Of a DNA stretch of 15,260 nucleotides, positions 9,359-15,260 are shown one piece after another. This stretch comes from Larix sibirica (Eukaryota > Streptophyta > Pinopsida > Pinales > Pinaceae). Under the pieces are notes generated by a model. It saw only the letters and a list, made by a program, of their open reading frames with translations, made no database searches and was not told the DNA's origin. A program made the translations under genes and the position numbers. Position 1 is the first letter of the stretch. The number at the start of each line of letters is the position of its first letter. The stretch lies in NCBI GenBank assembly GCA_004151065.3, contig NWUY0300042905.1:4321-19580 (forward strand), read 5' to 3'.

Positions 9359-9721
9359 ATTTGATTTTATATGTTCAATCATGCTTGCTTCACTACCCGT
9401 AATAATGGTATCATCTACATAAATGCTCAGTAGGATGATAGCATTGCCACTGCTTTTAGTATAGGTTGGTCCCTGGATCCCCTGTTCAACCAAGTATTGC
9501 CTTAGGTGCCCACTTCACATATCAAGTGTTTTTTAATCTACAAACAAAATGCTCCTTCCTTGAAACCTCAAACCCTTGCGATTGATACATAAATGCTCCT
9601 TCTCCACGTCCATCCAATGGACGTTTCAACCACATTGTGCTTCTATGGCTAAAACTAGTCGGATTGTGCTCATATTTTCTATAAATGCAAAGATCTGCTC
9701 ATAATCAATGCCCCTCTCACT
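9359..9721 (-). pseudogene. Tandem RT unit 3 (truncated, YVDD intact)
   Basis: Starts 710 bases after unit 2 with TTTGATTTTATATGTTCAAT. From its right end it reads IDYEQIF, TIRLVLA, a VHWMDVE motif followed by a deletion, CRLKN and LLSIYVDDTIITGS. This is the only unit that keeps the full YVDD box (9410-9421). It ends at the left LTR of the nested plus-strand element, so the finger region of RT is missing on this side. Confidence 0.82.
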
Positions 9722-10689
9722 TGTTAAAAAGTTGTACCTTGGACAAGTGTTCCCCTAGGTAGCTTGAGTCTAGCAAAAGGGGAAATGTCAAAATGAGACT
9801 CTTGGGCATTTACTTTATGAGATATAAAGTTAATTTCACTTTCTGAGATATAAAGTGACTTTTTAGACATTTAACGAGAAAAGTGACTTAAAATAATTAT
9901 AAGTTGAGATAAAGAGATTTTATCTCGATTCTCAACCATGGATTTAGATGACCCAAGATCTAATCCTAGCCATTGGATCATTCGGTTAGGTCATTTCTCA
10001 CCTAATGAAATGACATTCAATTTTTCTTCATGAGCGCACTGGAGAAGAGAAGTCGAGAAGACAAGAGAGAGAAGGTGAGGGTATGAATTCCCACGCAAAT
10101 CGTAAAACAGGAAGAATTGGGCATGATTTCCAAGATTGTTAGTACATAAATTGAGGAGCAGCAGGCAGCATTAAATGAGGCCATACAGGCATTAATTGCA
10201 GCAGTCCGTACAGTTGGAGAGAAGTCCATACTGTAGCTGAAGGGCGTGATTTTCCAAGCAGAGGTGGGCATGAAAATCAAGGCATTGCTGTACAACCATT
10301 GCACAGAAATTTTGAGGCAGATTGTGGCACTGTTTACGGGGCAGATTGTGGCACAGTTTTCAAGGCAGAGTTTGCTCACTGTGGTTGAGATAAGTTGACA
10401 TTTAATACTAATATTTATATTGCTATAATTCTTCCTGAAAAGCAAATAAAATGAGTTCTTTCTCAGTGGTTTTCGTGCAAGGGTTTTCTCTAGGGTCTTT
10501 GACCAAAAAAATATGTGAGTCAAATTTAGGTTTGCATATATTGATTTTATTCCAGTATCTGAAGTCAGATTTCATGTGTTTCTTGTTTATGAGAAAAAGG
10601 AAAATTTATATTTATATGCACATGTGGGTTGGGCATTAAACGAAATTTCTCATCAAGACTTGAAACCGGGTTTGGTTTGAAAATTTACA
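9722..10689 (+). repeat. 5' LTR of the nested copia element (968 bp)
   Basis: Begins TGTTAAAAAGTTG at the point where RT homology stops and ends AAAATTTACA immediately before the primer-binding site. Internal features: a doubled TGAGATATAAAGT (9818 and 9844), a doubled GGCAGATTGTGGCAC (about 10316 and 10340), and an AATAAA at 10445-10450 that could serve as the polyadenylation signal. The 5 bases before it are TCACT. No partner LTR is present to date it. Confidence 0.8.
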
Positions 10690-10701
10690 TGGTATCGGAG
10701 C
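10690..10701 (+). promoter_or_regulatory. Primer-binding site, initiator tRNA-Met type
   Basis: TGGTATCGGAGC follows the LTR with no gap. The usual plant copia site is TGGTATCAGAGC, complementary to the 3' end of initiator tRNA-Met, so one base differs. This fixes the LTR end and the orientation. Confidence 0.88.
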
Positions 10702-10763
10702 TACCATACTAAAGAGGGAAAATCAGCAAAAAGCAAACTGTTTGACAAAAGTACTGAAAGAGG

Positions 10764-11580
10764 AGAGAGTTTGTTTGTTCACCAGACAGGGATTTGGACT
10801 TATTTTCAGTTGTGAAAGACAGGTTGAATGGGGATGCCAATTTCAGCCCATGGAAAGAGAGAATTGTCTTGCTTCTGCAGGAGTGTGAATTGTGGGATAT
10901 TGTGAACAGTACACAAGCGAAACCTGTGACGGTACCTATAGATGCAACAGCTTTGGCAGCCTACACTAAAAAGAACATCAAGGCCAAAAGAATCATCCTT
11001 GATGCTATTAAGCATCATGTGATTCCACATGTGATAGGCAAGGGCAATGCCTATGAGATGTGGGATGCCTTAACCAGACTTTACCAGAGTTCCAACGAAA
11101 ATCGGAAGATGGTATTGAGGGAGAAACTAAAAAACATAAAAATCACCAAGGCTGAAAGTGTTGCCACTTATCTTACCAGGATAACTCAAGTTCGAGATGA
11201 GCCAGGAGTAGTTGGAGAGGTTATTGCTGACAATGAACTTGTGCACACAGGCTTGAATGGTGTGACCAAGCCATGGGCTGTTTCCGTTGAAATTGTTGTG
11301 GCAAGAGAAAAATCTACCCAAGTGGGATTGACTTTGGGATGATTTCATACAGGAGGAAACTCAAAGAGCATATGTGCAAGGGAGTTCATATGTTGGTAAT
11401 GATGAGGACAATGTTGCTCTTTCAGCAAAGAGCAAGAAGAAGTTCAAGAAGGGTCCCAAGGGTGGGGCTAAGCAGCAAGGTGAGCAAAAGAAAGATATGA
11501 GCAAAGTCAAGCGCTTTGCTTGTCAGAAGTTTGGACACTATGCTGGACAGTGTCCAAATAAGAAGAAAAAGAAGATGCAG
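10764..11580 (+). pseudogene. copia gag (UBN2-type) with zinc knuckle, frameshifted
   Basis: Gag forms the virus-like particle that packages the element RNA. The reading DLFSVVKDRLNGDANFSPWK, a WDIV motif, AYEMWDALTRLYQSSNE and VATYLTRITQVRDE matches the UBN2 gag core. No ATG lies upstream in frame before a TGA at 10755, so the start codon is lost. A one-base deletion in the A-run at about 11307-11312 shifts the frame, and the continuing frame has a TGA at 11329-11331 just before LWDDFIQEE. The basic C-terminus (KSKKKFKKGPKGG) leads to the zinc knuckle, R-F-A-C-Q-K-F-G-H-Y-A-G-Q-C, where the first Cys of CX2CX4HX4C is Arg (CGC at 11512). Non-functional. Confidence 0.85.
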
Positions 11581-11951
11581 GTGGCAGCCTCAATAGAAGC
11601 GGAAGAGTATTCCACAAGGTTTGAAAAGGAGTTTTCCCTGGTTGTTTGTCATTCATTGAGTACATTTACTCCCAGTGTTTGGTATATTGATAGTGAGGCC
11701 TCCAGCCACATGACAGGTGTTCATGAGAATTTCACAGATTTTACAGAGAGTAGAGTTATTGAGGTGGTGCTTGGAGATGACACCGTTGCCAAGGTAGTTG
11801 GAAGAGGGACAGTGACTCTTCAGTGGGAGTCTAGTGAGTCCATGTCCTTGATAGTGAGGGATGTGTTATATGTCACTGGGTTGAAAAAGAATTTGATATC
11901 AGTTTCCACGTTAGAGGACAGGGGGTTTATGGTGTTCTTCCGAGATGGGCA
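11581..11951 (+). pseudogene. copia protease and start of GAG-pre-integrase linker
   Basis: In frame with the zinc knuckle. WYIDSEASSHMTG (about 11680-11718) is the retropepsin active site; copia proteases have D-S-G-A-S, so the Asp stays but the Gly is Glu (GAG at 11695). LGDDTVAKVVGRGTV and VRDVLYVTGLKKNLISVSTL follow, the standard region between protease and integrase. Coding sense ends at FRDGH at 11951, exactly where the inverted repeat turns around. Confidence 0.85.
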
Positions 11952-12049
11952 TATCACTACAGTTGTAGTGTCACTGGATTCGTTGGGATGCACAAGTACA
12001 TGCCCATCTCGGAATAACACCACAAACCCCCTGTCCTCTAATGTGGAAA
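11903..12049. repeat. Foldback: 49-bp arms around a 49-bp spacer
   Basis: Left arm 11903-11951 and right arm 12001-12049 are reverse complements with 3 mismatches in 49. Weaker symmetry extends out to about 11876 and 12076. The minus-strand reading of the right arm, STLEDRGFVVLFRDGH, continues into the spacer as VLVHPNESSD, the expected next stretch of a copia protein. The left arm on the plus strand has lost this continuation. So the join is at 11951/11952, between two opposite-facing copies of the same coding segment. The spacer also has its own small hairpin (CACTAC-AGTT-GTAGTG, 11955-11970). Confidence 0.92.
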
Positions 12050-12076
12050 ACTATATAAACTTTTATCTCAACACGT

Positions 12077-12686
12077 TCATGCCTTGGCACTGTTGTCACA
12101 TACATTGTAGTTGGGCCACCATGATGCAAACCAGATTTTTTCACATTCATGAGCCAGTATTGTGGTTGAGATGAGCCTATTTTTCAGTGGTGATGCACAT
12201 ATTCTTGAGCTAGCGGTAGCAACAGTTTGCCCCCTTGTCATGACTGATCCTACAAGACCACATTGAGATGATTCAGGTGTAGTCATGGTTCATACAGAGC
12301 AAAGTAGTTAACCGGTGATGTCTGACCATATATATATATATTGCATTTGGATGTTTTAGTTTCTCTATAGTTTATTTTAGTTACTATGACTATGCATGTT
12401 TTACTGACAGCGGCATTCTGAGCTTCATGGTTTGAAACCTATGTCTTGAGTTGTTAGAGAGTTCCTAGTGTAAGGTCATTACATGTGCTTGCTAGTATCT
12501 CCTACCTTACATAGACTTAGCCCTACTTTTGCTTTGGTGGCATCACCTTTTCACCCTTCTCTACTCATTTGTCTCGATTCTCTTCCATTACCTGGTTTGG
12601 TCCCGACTTGTACTTTGACTAGTGAGATCGAGGAACCCCCCATTTAGACCTTTTTGTTGGATAGACTCCATGTTTACCTTGTGTCT
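12077..12686. other. Unrecognised sequence between foldback and minus-strand pol
   Basis: Neither strand gives a known motif. The part up to about 12290 may be a very decayed minus-strand continuation of the right foldback arm, but I cannot show it. A short TA run lies at about 12329-12342. No copy of the 968-bp LTR or its ends is found here. Confidence 0.4.
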
Positions 12687-12687
12687 N
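12687..12687. other. Single ambiguous base (n)
   Basis: The only non-ACGT symbol in the window. It sits at the exact boundary between the unrecognised sequence on its left and minus-strand copia RT on its right. It may mark a base-call problem or a joined contig end. Confidence 0.99.
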
Positions 12688-13377
12688 AAGTCTCTTCATA
12701 ATCAATTCCCTCTCACTAAGATAACCTTTTTGCTACCAACTATGCTTTGTACTTGTCAAGTGATCCATCTGCCTTCTACTTGACCTTGTACACCCATTTG
12801 CAGCCAATGGGCTTCTTCCTTGGTGGAAGTGCTGTGAGATCCCTACTTTGATTTTCATCAAACTTTCATATTCAACAGTCATGGCTTTGTCCCATTTAGG
12901 TTGAACACTTGAGGCTTGAATACTTCCTGAACATTGGCCATAAGAGCAAAGTTGACTTTGTTGGGTTTCTATTTGTTCTTTCCTCAAGATGATCACCTCT
13001 CGATCATTTCTGTTGCTCGAAGATCTTTGATGGTGTTGAGCCACCACTTCGGTGGTTGCTTGCTGTTTCCTTGGTTTGGAACCTAACCACCATTAATGGG
13101 ACTGGAACTTGCACCTGTGTCTTTTGAATGCTGATTCGAGCTATGTGGATAAAAAATTATCGGACTAAGTCTTGGAGACTCCTCATAATGATACGAATCT
13201 TCAGCCCTTTCAGGTGGAGCTATTAGAAGCTGAACACCTGAACCTTGAGCCATGATGGGTGGCTCCATGGTAATTATGAACTTTGATGACAAAGAATGGA
13301 ATGGTCCAGTTTGCTCATCAATTACGACATCTCTACCTACTATAGGTCACTTAATTGGTTTCCAGATCAATCAGCCT
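12688..13377 (-). pseudogene. copia integrase-RT linker and RT N-terminus
   Basis: The minus strand reads on from the integrase: RLIDLETNKVTYSRDVV in pieces, SSKFIITMEPPIMAQG, a Ser/Pro-rich linker (SPRLSPI), PKWDKAMTVEYESLMK (about 12860-12910), and the RT start, IGCKWVYKVK-KADGSLDKYK (about 12750-12810). The conserved KW-V-K motif is in the fingers. Several frameshifts and stops are present. It ends just before IDYEET at the 'n', where the palm should begin. The missing palm occurs in the tandem units at 7907-9721. Confidence 0.82.
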
Positions 13378-13990
13378 TTAGGCTTTGTGATTGTCATTGT
13401 ATCCTGCAAGCATCAATTTTCGGCTCTTAGGTTCTAGTTTGGTTCTCTTCTCATCTGGAATCCAGGCATATGCAATCAAACCAAAAACCTTAAGATGGCT
13501 GACCCTGGGCTTCCTCCCAGACCATGCTACCTTAGGGGTTTTCTCGTCCACATCCATTGTGAAAGATCTATTCAGCAGATAGACTGTTGTGAATATTGCT
13601 TCAGCCCAAAACCTGCTTGGAACTGACCTATTCTGCATCATGCATCTAGCCATCCCTATGACTGTGCGGTTCCGTCTTTCTGCAACTCCATTCTGCTGTG
13701 GAGTGTATGGTATGGTGTATTGTCTTTGTATCCCATGTTTAGCACAAAAAAATTTAAAGTCTTTGGAGCAAAATTCTCCTCCATTATCAGACCTAAGAGT
13801 GGTTATTGGACAACCAAAATCTTTTTCTACCAATGCTTTGAAAATTTGAAACTCAACAAATACTTCGATTTTAACTTCAAAAAAGATACCCACATTTTTC
13901 TACTATAGTCATAAAGAATTAATAGAAAATACTTGGCACTGGTGTTTGATGTCGTGTTCATTGGTCCACAAATGTTTGCATGGACCAACT
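13378..13990 (-). pseudogene. copia integrase catalytic core (first Asp lost)
   Basis: Integrase inserts the cDNA into host DNA using a D,D,E triad. On the minus strand: LVHANICGPMN, where the first catalytic Asp is Asn (AAC at 13974-13976); YDYSRKMWV; a frameshift near 13895; LRSDNGGEFCSKDF with the second Asp (about 13770-13800); then YTPQQNGVAERRNRTVIGMA with the Glu. Next come PSRFWAEAIFTTVYLLNRS and HLKVFGLIAYAWIPDEKRTK, typical of the copia core end. From about 13893 to 13378 the frame is open for 171 codons, the best-preserved protein segment of this element. Confidence 0.9.
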
Positions 13991-14400
13991 AAAGGACTTT
14001 GCTTTCTCTCCAAGCCTTTCCTTCATCAAATGGTGTCCTGTGCCGTTTCCCTTCTTGGCAAGGTCCACATACTCCTTGAATCTTCTTCTGGATTGCTGGA
14101 AGTCCATCTACCTGATTCTCTAAAGCCAACTGAGGGAGGTAGGCAAAGTTGAGATGCCCATACCGCTGATGCCAGAGTGTATTGATGTCTAAGCCACTCT
14201 TAGCTGTTAAGGCATGCTCCTTGACTTGTCCACCGTCGACTAGTCGAAATAATCCATGGCCCTCCACACCATGCACAATGGTCTGCTGGTTCTCTTTGTT
14301 AACTAAATAGCATTTGTGATTGCTAAAGTTGACTGAAAGCTGTGGATAGTGCCTCATAATTTGACTAACTGAAAGTAGATTAAGCTCCATTCTCGACACA
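13991..14400 (-). pseudogene. GAG-pre-integrase / integrase zinc domain
   Basis: The minus-strand frame covers MELNLLSVSQIMRHYPQLSV, then LWHQRYGHLNFAYLPQLALE and GVCGPCQEGKRHRTPF. The H-x3/4-H and C-x2-C pairs (RYGH region and CGPC) form the HHCC zinc site of copia integrase. The segment is open and well kept, and joins the integrase core by a stop-containing stretch at about 13988. Confidence 0.88.
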
Positions 14401-14610
14401 CAATGCAGATTGAGAAAAATAAGTGTTTTCTCTAAAGAAAATCTGAACATTTTGTTTCCCAATGACTCTGTACTCTTCACCATCATCGAAGATCACTGAG
14501 TCTTTGGAGACACTAGGAGTGTACTTCGTGAACCAATCTTTCTTGTTGATGAAATGGCAGATGCACCTGAGTTGATGTACCAAGCGGATACTTTGGGGTT
14601 AGCTGCTGGC
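14380..14610 (-). pseudogene. copia protease (active-site Asp changed to Asn)
   Basis: The minus strand reads KVSAWYINSGASA at about 14560-14600, where active copia proteases have DSGAS. The codon is AAC (14571-14573), so the catalytic Asp is lost. A frameshift follows at once, and the protease continues in another frame as HFINKKDWFTKYTPSVSKDS, IFDDGEEYRVIG and VQIFFREN. A second frameshift near 14420 returns to the pre-integrase frame. Confidence 0.85.
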
Positions 14611-14910
14611 TGCTTAGCCATGAAGGCATAGAAGGATGACTCCTTCTCCTCTGTGTGTTCTGCGACATGAGCCTTCTGTTGAGCCCCTCCTTGGTTGGCT
14701 TTCTCGTTAGCCAACCTCTTTCTAAAAAACTTTTTATATGGCCATTCTTGCCACAGTAGTGACAAGTAATGGTTTTTTGAATCTTTGTGGAATCCTCTTT
14801 GATACCCTGTCCTTTCTTCTTGCCCTATTTACCTTTGCCCTTGAAATTGGCGGCAAAGGCCTGTTTTGAACTCTCTATCGTAGTATTGCTTCCGAACAAA
14901 TGCTCAGTTT
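14611..14910 (-). pseudogene. copia gag C-terminus with zinc knuckle (N-terminus deleted)
   Basis: The minus strand gives LFGSNTTIESSKQAFAANFK followed by GKGK, a stop, GKKKGQGIKEDSTKIQ, then ITCHYCGKNGHIKK. This is a CX2CX4H zinc knuckle whose final Cys is Phe (FF-RKR) after a frameshift in the A-run at about 14730. A Lys/Gln/Ala-rich stretch (ANQGGAQQKAHVAEHTEEKE) leads to the protease. The large UBN2 core normally upstream is missing: only about 150 bases separate this from the leader. So gag has a big internal deletion. Confidence 0.75.
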
Positions 14911-15073
14911 TTTTGACTTTGCTCCAAAATAAGAAATATCGAAGCAAAACTACCTGGTTTTCGGTGAAACCTTTTCGGCTCTCTGATGTGCTATGCTAGT
15001 GATCCCTTGATCTGTCTTTGTCGGCGGCAGTCCCTAGGTTCTTCACGCTCTCTATGTCTCCGAGGCTCTAATT
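14911..15073 (-). other. 5' leader of the minus-strand copia element
   Basis: Between the primer-binding site and the gag remnant. It contains a stretch that reads as an Arg/Glu-rich peptide (RRHREREEPRD), which may be the last trace of the gag N-terminus or untranslated leader. No ATG with gag-like sequence after it was found. Confidence 0.45.
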
Positions 15074-15087
15074 GAGCCTTGATACCA
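15074..15087 (-). promoter_or_regulatory. Primer-binding site of the minus-strand copia element
   Basis: The minus strand reads TGGTATCAAGGCTC, close to the plant copia initiator tRNA-Met site TGGTATCAGAGC with the AG/GA order changed. It sits directly next to the LTR homology (15088 onward), fixing the direction of transcription as right to left. Confidence 0.85.
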
Positions 15088-15260
15088 ATCACAGAAATTG
15101 AACACATAAAGAGACCAAGTAATAGCAGGAAAGAGGTATCATAATATATTGCATCATAATGAGAAAGTAAGCAGGCATTATGATGAAGTCGAGTCAATCC
15201 ACTTTATAAATGTGTGATAGACCAATAAAAGCAATAAAGCAACTTAAGCATAAAAACCTA
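15088..15260 (-). repeat. 5' LTR of the minus-strand copia element (cut by window end)
   Basis: Matches 6741-6925: the shared blocks GAAATTGAACACATAAAGAG, CCAAGTAATAG, ATAATGAGAAAG, ATGAAGTCGAGT and AAAAGCAATAAAGCAACTTA are in the same order. By eye about 20 substitutions and one indel separate the two copies. About 85 bases of the LTR, including its TGTTAAAG start, lie beyond the window. Confidence 0.85.

Larger units (their letters stand above)
9722..12686 (+). mobile_element. Nested plus-strand Ty1/copia fragment (5' LTR, gag, protease)
   Basis: A second copia family in the opposite orientation. It has a long LTR ending CA at 10689, a primer-binding site right after it, a leader, gag with zinc knuckle, and a protease region. 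The body then reaches an inverted repeat (11903-12049) and unrecognised sequence. There is no second LTR copy in the window, and integrase, RT and RNase H are missing. The right limit is set only by the return of minus-strand pol at 12688; the true limit could be 11951 or 12076. Confidence 0.75.
6741..15260 (-). mobile_element. Minus-strand Ty1/copia retrotransposon, old, rearranged and interrupted
   Basis: The outer frame is set by matching LTR sequence at 6741-7010 and 15088-15260, a polypurine tract next to the left LTR and a primer-binding site next to the right one. Between them, right to left, lie gag (partial), protease, GAG-pre-integrase, integrase core, RT and RNase H. IN before RT is diagnostic of copia order. 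The pol genes carry frameshifts, stops and lost catalytic residues. Two major changes interrupt it: RT is present as tandem units (7907-9721), and a plus-strand copia fragment occupies 9722-12686. The element is dead and extends past the right edge of the window. Confidence 0.88.

Noticed and set aside
1613-9721. Repeated units considered as a CRISPR array
   Set aside because: The repeats are few, long, diverged and coding or AT-rich, with no short regular repeat/spacer pattern, in a plant-type genome.
10017-10523. Minus-strand open frame of 168 codons within the nested LTR
   Set aside because: Long but lies wholly inside an LTR, is Cys/Ser-rich without domains, and overlaps LTR repeats and the AATAAA signal. 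It is most likely chance.
9717-12717. TCACT on both sides of the nested element taken as a target-site duplication
   Set aside because: The right-hand TCACT lies inside about 30 bases of repeated host sequence and does not adjoin an LTR end, so it is explained by homology between RT copies.
13589-13849. Plus-strand open frame over the integrase
   Set aside because: The minus-strand reading has RSDNGGEF and NGVAERRNRT; the plus frame is its antisense.

Overview
The window looks like nuclear DNA from a land plant, probably a seed plant. It is AT-rich and gene-poor. It holds one host coding exon of the plant LEA_2/NDR1-HIN1-like family with a canonical GT splice donor. Ty1/copia elements with the plant-typical initiator-tRNA-Met primer site (TGGTATC-type) fill the right half, and two plant-type LINE tails (zf-RVT plus RNase H) lie in the middle. 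I cannot name the species. Nothing here looks bacterial: no operons, no ribosome binding sites, no CRISPR and no recognisable RNA gene.

Layout. 1-835: upstream flank of the host gene, with a CCAAT box as the only recognisable element. 836-1447: first coding exon of a single-pass membrane LEA_2/NHL-like protein, ending in a phase-0 donor; no matching second exon was found. 1448-2540: intron-like AT-rich DNA with a 109-bp tandem duplication and an older set of diverged ~190-bp repeats. 2541-3790: unclassified DNA with a short 31-bp-period repeat. 3790-4610 (minus) and 5041-5900 (plus): two 5'-truncated, badly broken LINE ORF2 tails facing away from each other, with a TA/TG/TATG microsatellite at 4945-5040 between them. 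5900-6740: unclassified.

6741-15260 is dominated by one old minus-strand Ty1/copia element. From right to left it has a 5' LTR (cut by the window end), PBS, leader, shortened gag with zinc knuckle, protease, GAG-pre-integrase zinc domain, integrase core, linker, start of RT, an interruption, RT repeated in tandem, RNase H, polypurine tract and 3' LTR. The two LTRs are roughly 85-90% identical by eye, so the insertion is old. The interruption (9722-12686) is a different, plus-strand copia element with a 968-bp 5' LTR, PBS, gag and protease. It stops in a 49-bp-arm foldback and then unrecognised sequence, and has no 3' LTR. A single 'n' at 12687 sits exactly where minus-strand pol resumes, so that junction may be an assembly join.

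No intact transposon protein remains. Most catalytic sites are broken, in several cases by G-to-A or C-to-T changes fitting decay of methylated cytosines. I found no convincing new biological system. The structurally odd items are the tandem RT units with different YVDD states, the foldback, the paradoxical flanks of the nested element, and the two LINE tails sharing the same apparent one-base lesion.
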